A DNA stretch of 64,000 nt from Poa pratensis (Eukaryota; Streptophyta; Magnoliopsida; Poales; Poaceae). Both the position numbers and the translations under genes were made by a program. The notes beneath the pieces were generated by a model. The model was given only the letters and a program-made list of their open reading frames with translations, was not told where the DNA came from and made no database searches. Positions 54,901-64,000 of the stretch are shown here, piece by piece (within the stretch, counting starts at the first letter, position 1; each line of letters starts with the position of its first letter). The DNA lies in the NCBI GenBank assembly GCA_947311845.1, contig CAMZMU010000111.1:9782583-9846582 (forward strand), given 5' to 3'.

Positions 54901-55448
54901 CTACATTATTTGCTGGATGGCCAAGGCGTTGATGCCACTGGGTGGAGGTGACCTTGGCGGCGGAGAGAACATGGCGAGACGACGTGGGTGGCGGGGCTCG
55001 ATGAAACGGAATGGGGTAAAGCCCGCCATGGCTCCTACCGTGAAGAAGAACCTTCCTCGTGGCCTTGTCCTTTACACAAAAGAAGTGACGTGAAACTCAA
55101 CAAAGATGTCATTATCAGAGACAAGGCGATAAACAGAGAGGAGATTTTTGCTAATGCGTGGAACATGAAGAATATTTTTCAGCTGAAGAGAAGAACCGGC
55201 TAAAGACGAATGACCAATATGCGAAATTGACAAACCTGCGCCATTGGCTACTTGCACTTGGTCCTTCCCTCCGTAGCGGTCGTGAACGTGGAGGCGTTCG
55301 AGGTGGCTGGTGAGATGATCCGTGGCTCCAGTGTCCATGAGCCATGGAGGGTTGTCGTTGGAGCTGGTCGAGGTCGAAGCCGCGTTCCCGGAGCGCTGGA
55401 TCACGAACTCGGGGTTGTAGCGGTTGCGGCAGTCCCCGGCTTCGTGCC
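51969..55448 (-). pseudogene. pol: Copia polyprotein (protease, integrase, RT, RNase H), frameshifted
   Basis: From high to low coordinates the domains are as follows. A partial zinc knuckle (HEAGDCRNRYN) is followed by protease WLMDTGATDHLTS. The integrase HHCC region (QRLGHPANN, CDACQRGKSHQLSYSAS) leads to the core: HSDVWGP, FIDDYSRFCWIYL, SDWGGEYRKL, and HTSQQNGVAERKHRHLVE with the catalytic E. A Ser/Pro-rich linker (about 53600-53850) follows. RT has W..A...[55 protein letters not shown] and catalytic YVDD near 52912-52923. RNase H has [38 protein letters not shown] and a stop at 51969. Frameshifts at about 55075, 54660, 53345 and 52985 inactivate it. The last 350 codons are open. Confidence 0.88.
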
Positions 55449-56039
55449 TGATGGGGGGATAATAACCCGGTAGGCCCATGAAGAGGGAAGCATGACCTGC
55501 CAGGCAGGAGGCCCGGCCAGGCCAGCTAACCATCAGCATGGGCCGGGTTATGTTGCTGGGCCAGTAGCTTTGGCGGTAACCCGGCTCAGGAAGGGAAGTT
55601 TCTAGAAGACCAAAGGCGGTTCAGGACTTGGAGGACACGAAGGCCAGAAGAGCTAGAGTAGGACTCCGAGTCTGGGTAGAACCCGGGCTTACCTTGTAAA
55701 GCGCCAGGAGACCCGGTCGTCTATATAAACCGGTCCCTGAGCCCTAGTTGAAGGAGAACTTTACGATCCAAGCTTAGGCGAGAGAATCATAGAGAGAAAC
55801 CAACGCTACCAAGCGAACCTTGTAACCTAGATCGAGATCCGGCTCTGTTGTCGTAGCCGGGTTATCGAGATCAATAATAAGATAGCAGGAAGTAGGTCTT
55901 TATCTCTAATGGAGAGGCCGAACCTGGGTAAACCCTTTGTCCCTGCAGTGCTAAACAATCTCCCAGACGCCAGTGTCGCCTTGCCCATCAACTCAAGCTA
56001 CCCCAAAGTAGCATCTGTCGTGTTATCTACCCCACGACA
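55449..56039 (+). repeat. Element E, 5' LTR
   Basis: The LTR starts TGATGGGGGGATAATAACCC and ends CTACCCCACGACA, 591 bp. A TATA box TATATAAA is at 55722-55729, followed by GAGCCCTAGTTG. The left border is also where the Copia reading frame stops making sense. Confidence 0.75.
55722..55729 (+). promoter_or_regulatory. TATA box in the E LTR
   Basis: GTCTATATAAACCGG sits 273 bases into the LTR, a typical position for the LTR promoter. Confidence 0.55.
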
Positions 56040-56041
56040 GT

Positions 56042-56059
56042 TGGCGCCGTCTGTGGGAA
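56042..56059 (+). other. Primer-binding site of element E
   Basis: TGGCGCCGTCTGTGGGAA, identical to that of element D, begins two bases after the LTR. Confidence 0.8.
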
Positions 56060-56082
56060 CCGCGTCCAAAGGTGTCACCATC

Positions 56083-58616
56083 ATGGGAGAAGCAATGCAA
56101 GGAGTGGAGAACTTTGTTTTCGGCGAGATCACCCTCAACTCGCAAGGAGAGCCCATCGTTGATGATTCTGGCTGGGGGCCGGAATCAGATCTACTTGAAT
56201 CAGGTGATGTTATTCCAATTGGCAAGTTTAACGTTTTTGTTGGTATGATTGCAACTAGATCTGCTAGTGATGGAGACTATGAATCTGTGTCAGGAGCTGC
56301 CACAATTGTTCAATCTGATGGAGAAGAATCAGTTGGTACGGCTGAAGATGAGCTGCCCTGGACGTACACGAGGAAGATCGGGAAACCCGGCTCAAATCCC
56401 GGGTGATGTGGTGGACCATGCAGATTCAGAATCGATCTTGCCCCTGTTCGAAGGCCGGTTCGGATATGGAGCAGAAGAAGAGGATGAAGAGGAGCAAGAG
56501 TCCATCCCAAGCCCGGTTAGGAGGGTGGCGTTTACACCGCCCCTTCGACCAACGGGGTGCATCACCTCAACTGTGCCACCAGCTTTTACTCCGGGTCAAT
56601 AACAGCAACATTGCCACCAGTACTGGAGCTGGCGGGTCAAAGAGTTGATGGAGACCCGGCTTCGGTGTCAGAGGAAAGTGAAAACACGGCGCGTTACAGG
56701 AATAGCTTCGGTTTTCTCAATAACCGGGCTCAGGGTGAGGAAAGAAACAACATGACTGGGGCCCAGGCCTTGTTTAACAATGGCCTGGTCCTAGATCCAT
56801 CAGCACTCACGAGGATAGTTACCCAGAAAACGCAGCAGCTAGAGCTATAGAATTGGATACAGCACGCCGGGCTTTGGAGCAGATGCGCAGAGACACAATG
56901 GCAGAGAAGCAAGATATGGAGGTTAGGCGAAAGCAATAGAGGATGAGGAAAATCGTCTCAATGAGATGACCAGGGCACACCGGAGGAGGCACCAGAGCCG
57001 GCTGGCTCCAGGAGAAAACGCCATAAATCCCGCAGTATTGTTTAGAACCCAGAAGATCAACCAATTGATATAACTCAGGTGGCTCCAGTTGTTAGAACAA
57101 ATGCAGAACCAGACAGAGGAACAGGAAGAGCTGGAGTTGCAGCAGCGGTGCCGGGTCTTCTCGCTGGGGGAGCCAGGGGAAATCCGGGTCTGCCGCCCAG
57201 GACACCAAGGTTTCACACGCCGGCGGGTCACTTTTCCAATCCAGCAGATAACGTGTATGCCGCAACTTTAGCACTTGATCGTATTCCATTAGGAGACTCG
57301 CCAGCAGAAATTGAAGCTCGGCGTGCCATTGACATGTTGCGCACTGCGGTTGCTCAGCAAGTTCAGTATTCAAAGAGAAAAGCGCGCTTCATTCCACAAC
57401 TTATCGTAGCAAGAGTCGCCAAGGTGGGAACCCGCCATTGGCCGGGTTTGCCGCGGCACAGCAGCAAAACCCGCCCCAGCAGAACAGAACCAGAATAATC
57501 AGCAGTACAAACCCGCCCCTGCAATTTCTGTGGCTCAGCAGATAGTCAATAGATCGCGAGCAGGAAGAAGTGCAGCTAATGCAAACCCGGCAGTACCTGC
57601 AGCTGGAGTACCACAAGGAGGACCGGGTCCCGCGCCCGCAGCGTCTGCAAGCTCGCCGGGTAACAATAATTTTTAGCAAGTTCTTCCACCTTAGCGGGCC
57701 AAAGTGTCTTTCAGATGCCATTAGAGCAGAGCCTTTCCCTGAGAAGTTCAAGGAGCCAAGCAAGATTTCCAATTACGAGCCGAGCACGGACCCGGCAAGT
57801 TGGTTGAGCAGCTATGAGATGGCAATGTGTATACGCAATGCCACAGAGAACGTTTGTGCAAAGTACATGTATTTGATGATGAGTGATGGTGCAGCAAAGT
57901 TGTGGTTCAAGAATCTGCCAGAGAAGTCTATCAATTCTTGGGATGAGTTGAAAACAATTTTTATCAAGCACTTTCAGGGTACGTGCAAGCGATTATTTTC
58001 CATTGAAGATCTTGATCGTTGCGTACAGAGGAAGGGCGAGTCAGCACGTCACTGGATGGGCCGGGTCACGGAGATCCTGCACTCTTCATCTGGTATCGAG
58101 CCCAAGGACGCAATTTCATCGATGGAGAAAACTTGCAAGTACGCTCCCTTGGTCCAGAAGCTGGGTCGCATGAAGGAGGGACACCGGGTTAAGCCTGTTA
58201 CTATGGCAGAGTTGATGCGTGCAACAGACACGCAGCCACGGACAAGACCCAGGATGATAGTGAGGAAGAAAAAGGGAAAGGTGCTGCGAATAATGGAGGA
58301 AAGAACAACAATGGCCGGGAAACAATAACAACAATCAGAATCAGCACAAGCGTGGGCATCAGGAGGGAAACTCAGAGCTAGTGGCAAACGCAAATGCCGG
58401 GTTTCAGAGGCAAAGGATGGACGGAATTATCAGGAAAACAGAGGTTATCAGGAAAACAGAGGTTATCAGGGAAACAATGGGAATTACAGTGGTGGAAATA
58501 GTTATCAAGGATCACGTCCAATGAGCACTGAAGAGGCCTTCAGGATGCCGTGTCCTCGTCATAGCAAGAACGGCAGACCCGCCAATCATTCATTGGCCCA
58601 GTGTGTAGATTTGAAC
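56083..58616 (+). pseudogene. gag: Gag of element E, multiply frameshifted
   Basis: The ATG at 56083 opens MGEAMQGVENFVFGEI. Frames then change near 56400, 56600, 56850 and repeatedly to 57570. The recognisable gag domain is at about 57690-58220 (SDAIRAEPFPEKFKEPSKIS, DPASWLSSYEMAMCIRNAT, AAKLWFKNLPEKSINSWDEL, FIKHFQGTCKR, QRKGESARHWMGRV). A Gly/Asn/Gln-rich tail (GYQENRGYQGNNGNYSGG) and a Cys/His remnant (PCPRHSKNGRPANHSLAQC) follow up to about 58616. Confidence 0.75.
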
Positions 58617-58989
58617 AGGTGGAAAAACAATGAAGTTCAGAGAGCTTTGCAAGGAGCAAACAGAGGGAGGACCCGGCCCGAGTGCTAACCCGGCTGCGGG
58701 GCCTCTAACTGGAGCAAATGCGGTACCTACTGGAATACAGGACCCGGCCAAAATACAGGTAATCAGGGTGGATTCTCGAACCAGCCAAGGCAACTTGGCC
58801 AATATCATATATACACTAGTGGCACGACCAAGAGAGAGAAAGATAGTCAAAAGGGCAGTTAACTCAGTGGCGTGGGGGTACCAAGGTATTTAAGATGGTC
58901 AGAGCATACTATTACTTGGAGCAGAGCAGATCACCCGGATGTGGTGGAACACCCGGGTCTGCTTGCGTTAGTTGTGGCTCCTCAAGTTC

Positions 58990-61900
58990 ATGGCTTTGAG
59001 AAAGAAGGTTTTGATGGACGGTGGTAGTAGCATTAATATCTGTATTGGGAGACATTTATACGTATGGGTCTGAAGGAGTCACAGTTACAGAAAACGTCAA
59101 CAATATTTCATGGTATAGTTCCTGGGAAGTCAGCTACACCAGAGGGAAAAATTTCATTAGAGGTTGCTTTTGGCGAGTCTATCCATAACTTTAGGTCAGA
59201 GTGGCTCACTTTTGAGGTGGTGAAATTTCCAAGTCCTTATCATGCGTTGTTTGGAAGGCCGGCTTTGCCAAGTTCATGGCAAGGCCGTGTTATGTGTACT
59301 TGCAGTTGAAGATACCGGGTCCCAAGGGGATCATACTATTCATGGTAACAGAGAAATTGCAGCAGAATGTGACGAGGGAGATGCAGCCCTGGCAGAGCGA
59401 ACTTGTGCTAGAGAGGAGTTGAAAGCTTACAGGTCTAATCTTGACCCGCAGGACAACAAGGCACTCAAAAAACCAACAACAGAAGATGACAGGGCAAAGT
59501 TTAAAGCAGCAAAAGATACTAAGATGGTGGATTTTGTGCCTGGGGATTCCTCCAAGCAGTTCGCCATAGGGACCAGCCTAACTGATAAATAGGAAAGCGC
59601 GCTCATCGAGTTCATCCGTGAGAATCGGGATGTTTTTGCATGGACACCTAGTGACATGCCAGGCATTCCGACTGAACTCGCTGAGCACCGTTTACATGTT
59701 GATCCAAAGGCAAGGCCGGTAAAACAAGGTTTGAGAAAAATGAATGCAGAGAGAAGAAAAGCTATAGGAGAGGAGATAGCCCGGTTATTGGAAGCCGGCT
59801 TTATCATGGAGGTTTTCCACCCAGAGTGGTTGGCTAACCCGGTTTTGGTTCTGAAGAAAAATAATGAGTGGAGGATGTGCATTGATTTTACAAGTCTCAA
59901 CAAGCATTGTCCAAAGGACCCGTTTGCGCTGCCGCGCATCGATCAAATTGTGACGCAGTGGCAGGCAGCGAGCTCTTGTGTTTTCTGGACGCATATTCAG
60001 GTTATCATCAGATCAAGCTTAATAGGCAGGATTGGGAAAAGACATCGTTCATCACCCCCTTTGGTGCTTTTTGTTACAAGACCATGACTTTTGGGTTGAA
60101 GAACGCAGGAGCAACTTATCAGAGGTGTATTCAAAATTGTTTTCATGATCAGATTGGGCGCAATGTGCATGCTTATGTGGATGATGTGGTGATCAAGTCA
60201 GAAAAAGCCGGGTCATTTATCAGTGACCTTACAGAAACATTCAAAAATTTGAGGAAGTACAAGATGAAGCTCAATCCTACAAAGTGCGTGTTTGGAGTTC
60301 CAGCGGGAAAATTGCTCGGTTTCATTGTGTCAGAGCGTGGAATTGAGGCAAACCCGGAAAAAATCAGAGCCATCCAAAGTTTGAAAAAACCTGAGGAATT
60401 GGCAGATGTTCAGAAGTTGACAGGTGTGTGGCTGCGCTAAGCCGGTTTATATCCCGGCTCGGAGAAAAAGCAATCCCTTTGTATAAGTTACTGAAGAAAA
60501 CAGACAATTTGTGTGGAATCAGGAAGCAGATGAGGCATTTGAAGCTCTGAAGAAACAATTATCAGAAGCGCCAGTTCTGGCGGCCCCGGGTCCCAAGGAA
60601 CCCATGTGTTATACGTCGCTGCCGGGCCTCAGGCTGTGAGTGCGTGGTGGTGGTCGAGCGTAAGGAGGAAGGCAAGGAAAACCCGGTTCAGAGGCCGGTC
60701 TATTATGTTAGTGAGGTGTTATCAGAAGCAAAGCAGCGCTATCCACATTGGCAGAAGTAGTGTTTGGTGTTTTCATGGCAAGTAGAAAGTTGAAACCATA
60801 TTTTCAGGAGCATCCAATCACAGTGGTGAGTTCAATACCCTTAGCAGATATTATCATTCAGAAGCTACAGGAAGAATTGCCAAGTGGGCAATAGAGATGG
60901 GGCCTTACCACATTGACTATGTGCCTCGCACAGCTATCAAATCTCAAGCATTGGCTGATTTTCTTAATGATTGGACACAGTTGAGTGCACCACCCCTTAC
61001 CCGGGTCTCAAGCCTTGGGTCATGCACTTTGACGGGTCTAAGCAAGCACAAGGTTCAGGAGCTGGAGTTGTGTTAACTTCTCCCAAGGGATAAGTTGAGC
61101 TATGTTTTGCAGATTCACTTTGATTGTTCTAACAATGTGGCAGAATATGAGGCCTTGTTGCATGGTTTGCGTATGGCAAAGGAGATGAGCATCAAGCATA
61201 TCAATTGCTATGGGGATTCAGATCTTGTGGCACAGCAAGTTTCAGGAACATGGGATAGAAAAGATGCGACAATGGCGGCTTACAGAAGAGAGGTGGACAG
61301 GGTAGCCGGGTTTTTCTCAGGCTATCAGGTGGATCATATTGATCGCAGGAAAAATGATGCTGCAGATGCTTTGTCAAGACTCGGCTCACGAGAGAGCCGG
61401 TTCCACCTAATGTTTTCTTGGACGAGCTATGGACTCCATCAGTCAAGCTCAGGACGTGAAGAACTGGCGGGTCAGGAAGACCCGGATTCGCAATTAGTAG
61501 CAGCAACTCATGAAATTCCAGAGTGGACAGAACCTTATTGGCGTATCTTTTGCGTGGAGAGCTGCCAGAGCAGGAAGTTATATCCCGGCAAATTGTGCGC
61601 CGGGCTAAGGCTTACGTGTTATTGATGGCGAGTTATATAAGAGAAGTGTTTCTGAGTTTTCAGAGATGTGTGTCTGGAAAGGAAGGCCGGCAAATTTTGA
61701 AGAGATTCATGAGGGAGATTGTGGTCATCATGCTTCAACAAGGTCTTTAGTAGCAAAAGCTTTCAGACACGGTTTCTTTGGCTCACAGCCCAGGCAGATG
61801 CAGAGCGCCTGGTGAAGAGTGATGGTTGCCAGAGATATGCAAGGCAAATTCATGTGCCGGCTCAGGAGTTGCGAACAATACCTTGACTTGGCCCTTTGCA

Positions 61901-62817
61901 GTTTGGGGGCTTGATATGGTGGGTCCTTTTAGCATGTCTCCTTGCAAGAAAACCCACCTCTTGGTTGCCATTGACAAGTTTACAAAGTGGGTTGAGGTGA
62001 TGCCTGTTACAAATTGTGAAGCAGCTACAGCAGTCAAGTTTTTGAAGCAGATCATACACAGGTTTGGGTATCCTCATAGTATCATCACAGACAATGGCAC
62101 TAACATGTCCCTTGGTGAGATGGCAAAGTTTGTGGAAACCAGGGTATACGTTTAGATGTTGCTTCAGTTGCTCATCCGCAGGCCAATGGACAAGTAGAAC
62201 GAGCAAATCAGGAGTTGCTTCGAGGTTTGAAACCACGTCTCCGGGTCCCGTGCATCAGAGCCGCCGGAGCGTGGGTTGAGGAGTTGCCATCAGTAGTTTG
62301 GGGAATCAACACAACACCAAACAGATCCACCAAGATGACCCCTTTCTTTATGGTGTATGGGGCAGAGGCAGTTTTGCCAAGTGATATAATTCATGACTCG
62401 CCTCGCGTGGCGGCTTACGTTGAAACAGAAAATGAGCAGACCCGGCAGGATTCTGTGGACCTGCTTGAGGAGAACAGAGAACAAGCATTGGAGAGATCAG
62501 CAGTATATCAGCAAGATTTGAGGCGGTATCATAGTCGCCGGGTTAAAACTCGCACTTTCCAGGAGGGAGATTTAGTGCTGCGATGGACGCAATCCAAGGA
62601 AGGGATGCACAAGTTATCTCCTCCTTGGGAAGGGCCCTTCATCATAAGCAAGAAATTGAACAATGGTTCATATTATTTGGTGGATGCTAGAGAAAAGTCC
62701 GAGTCTGTAAATGACACATCGCACTCTACCTTTTCATTGGAAGAGCGTGAGAGGCCATGGAACATTGCCAGCTGCGCCCATACTATACTTAGCATGAGAA
62801 AGAGATATGAGATGTAA
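58990..62817 (+). pseudogene. pol: Pol of element E (protease, RT, RNase H, integrase), frameshifted
   Basis: The protease motif MDGGSSINI is at about 59014, followed by FHGIVPGKSATPEG. RT runs 59656-60440 (MPGIPTELAEHRL, MCIDFTSLNKHCPKDPFALP, LDAYSGYHQIKLN, MTFGLKNAGATYQR, YVDD at 60174-60185). The RT thumb and connection are broken at 60440-60900. RNase H (60970-61400) has HFDGSKQ, NNVAEYEALLHGLRMAKE and CYGDSDLVAQQ. Integrase (61560-62817) has the core GLDMVGP, FTKWVEVMPV and ITDNGTN in one frame, then a shift near 62150 before HPQANGQVER (catalytic E) and ELPSVVWGINTTPNRST, and the C-terminal FQEGDLVLRW and PPWEGPFII. Many indels make it non-functional. About two thirds of the domain blocks align with D in order. 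Confidence 0.85.
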
Positions 62818-62831
62818 TACACGATGTAACA

Positions 62832-62910
62832 GGCAGCAGGTTTCAGACGCGCTCTTTTCCTTACCAGGGTACCTAAGGGGCTGGAAGGTTTTTAATGAGG
62901 CGGCTTGCTG
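62832..62910 (+). other. Conserved post-pol box (matches element D 38609-38684)
   Basis: GGTTTCAGACGCGCTCTTTT, CCTTACCAGGGTACCTAAGG and GTTTTTAATGAGGCGGCTTG repeat the order found in D. It lies about 15 bases after the last pol stop. Confidence 0.6.
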
Positions 62911-63815
62911 ACCTAACCTTTTCTATCAATAAAGTAAAGGTTGAACAGAAATTTGTCTTGTTTCAGTCTCAGTTTATTGGCAAGCCAGTTATTTTTCGTT
63001 TACATGTATGCCATAGCAGTTTTTTGTTCAGCTTGGTCTTGGGGGCTGGTCATTGAGGTGGCAAAGTTTTTCCCAAGACCCGGCTTACATGATTATCCGG
63101 GTCTCGAAATTTTTGTGACCCGGTAAGAGCAGTTTTTAGTTTTAGTATTTTTGAATTCAGTACTATGCATGTCTAGTTTAATATCAGTTGTTTATGTTTT
63201 TTCATAGAACAAGTGTTATAGTTTTTTATCTTTGAGGACGCCCAGAGAGCGTGTCCCACCAGTATGAGGGATCAATGGGGTAATGTTGCATAGTTAAGCC
63301 ATTACTTTATAAACATTGATCCAGGTCTTGGGGGCTCTTACTTCAATAGTTTGTAGCTGCAATCCCAAGACCCGGCTTTTATGCCACTAGTTTATTCTTG
63401 GTTATCTTGCTGTTGAGCTGATGTGACTCGCAATTATATGGCCTGATTGCTCACCTGGAAATTCAATCAACCATGAGGCCCTTGGGACTTGGTTCGACCC
63501 TGTTTTTCTCAGAGAAGTTGCGACAGGGTATCCATGCGAAAGCCGGCTCACAGTTAAAGAAATCAAAAGGGTCATCAAAACCACAGAGAGGCATATCAAA
63601 GCAAAGTTCAAGTAAAAAGCAAAGTTTCAAAGGTGTACTACACCCTGCAAGCAAGAGATAATAGTGCTAAGTTATTACAATAACTTGCCCGAAGGGCCGA
63701 ATGAAATTGTTTTTTGCAGAGATGAAAGCATCTGCATAAGTTTTCAAGCCTCGGCTTCAGGAGCCGGGTCACGGGAGGAGAGCCGGATGGTTGTTCCTCG
63801 ATGGTCTTTGCCGGG
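62911..63815 (+). other. Element E post-pol noncoding region
   Basis: No gene is supported. Degenerate repeats carrying CTTGGGGGCT with CAAGACCCGGCTT (about 63044-63090, 63328-63380) recall the CTCGGGGGCTGCGCC repeats of element D, but they are not a regular array. The plus-strand ORFs here are short and unrecognised. Confidence 0.45.
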
Positions 63816-64000
63816 TCATCTTTCCTCGGCGGCCGCCGGGTTAGCTTCTGTCTCCTCGCGGTCTCCTTGGCCTTGACTTGCGCCGGGTGACTGTCGAAGT
63901 GGCTGGAAGAAGTTTTCATCATCTTCTTCAACTATGGCCCGTGATGGAGGAGGAATAACTGGCGTAGAAGAGCTGGGTGCAGTGGAGGTACCAGGAGAAT
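63816..64000 (-). pseudogene. 3' end of an antisense ORF in element E (partial)
   Basis: Read on the minus strand from the window edge, one frame is open to a TGA at 63816-63818. It has a Ser/Thr/Pro-rich then acidic composition (PGTSTAPSSSTPVIPPPSRA, IVEEDDENFF). The position matches the antisense gene of D, and the acidic stretch recalls its exon 2. Only about 60 codons are visible, and whether it is intact cannot be judged; it may be an exon rather than a gene end. Confidence 0.4.

Larger units (their letters stand above)
51714..55448 (-). mobile_element. Ty1/Copia retrotransposon, 3' portion, truncated by element E
   Basis: Read on the minus strand, the window holds the zinc knuckle end of gag, protease, integrase, RT, RNase H, polypurine tract and 3' LTR, the Copia order (integrase before RT). 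The 3' LTR is 51714-51962 and the tract ATTGAGGGGAG lies beside it. The gag start and 5' LTR are missing because element E begins at 55449, inside the zinc knuckle coding region. The rest should lie beyond E, outside the window. Confidence 0.88.
55449..64000 (+). mobile_element. Element E: Tat-type Ty3/Gypsy retrotransposon, right end outside window
   Basis: The LTR 55449-56039 is followed by the primer-binding site 56042-56059, degraded gag (56083 to about 58616) and pol (about 59000-62817), the post-pol box (62832-62910), and antisense coding DNA (63816-64000). The frequent word ACCCGG/CCGGGT distinguishes its composition from D. It inserted into the Copia element; GTGCC (55444-55448) should reappear beyond its 3' LTR. 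Confidence 0.85.

Overview
This is nuclear DNA from a plant, very probably a Triticeae grass (wheat, goatgrass or barley relatives). The evidence is nested Ty3/Gypsy and Ty1/Copia LTR retrotransposons, a Stowaway MITE, a PIF/Harbinger transposon, GT-AG introns, and a spliced plant F-box/phloem-protein-2 gene. There are no bacterial-type operons, rRNA genes or CRISPR arrays. Only one gene looks intact and host-like; nearly everything else is transposable-element sequence.

Layout, left to right. (1) 1-17256: a broken gene with a Myb/SANT-like domain and a NAM-associated C-terminal domain. It is split into 214-1432 and 16322-16997 by retrotransposon A (minus strand, 1433-16316, target-site duplication GAGAG). 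A is itself split by a younger relative, B (plus strand, 3596-11768, duplication GCGGC). A and B have gag-derived ORFs but no pol. (2) 17884-21666, minus strand: an intact three-exon F-box PP2-A13-like gene of 301 aa with a 2.65-kb second intron containing a MITE. (3) 22163-25838: sequence I cannot classify, including a diverged direct duplication with a Stowaway MITE in one copy. (4) 25839-28132: a decayed PIF/Harbinger element with duplication CTA. (5) 28303-48191: element C (plus strand), a third member of the A/B group. It is interrupted by element D (31347 to about 44057), a GC-rich Gypsy element of the Tat type. D has frameshifted gag and pol, a 110-bp tandem array, and on the opposite strand a multi-exon gene whose first six exons join into an unbroken 740-codon frame. 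(6) 48416-50520: about 3.2 copies of a 657-bp satellite-like repeat, then AT-rich DNA with pol III-type boxes. (7) 51714-55448, minus strand: the 3' part of a Copia element, cut by element E (plus strand, 55449 to beyond 64000), another Tat-type Gypsy element with degraded gag/pol and the end of an antisense ORF.

How the parts relate. A, B and C share a primer-binding site matching the 3' end of plant tRNA-Asp, a hairpin just before the polypurine tract, and a long noncoding 3' region. They look non-autonomous and would need another element's reverse transcriptase and integrase. D and E share a different primer-binding site (TGGCGCCGTCTGTGGGAA), a conserved box after pol, and antisense coding DNA. 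The nesting order (B after A, D after C, E after the Copia element) agrees with by-eye LTR divergence where both LTRs are present. Splice joins and insertion boundaries were worked out by hand from the sequence. Family names come from domain recognition, not from database searches.
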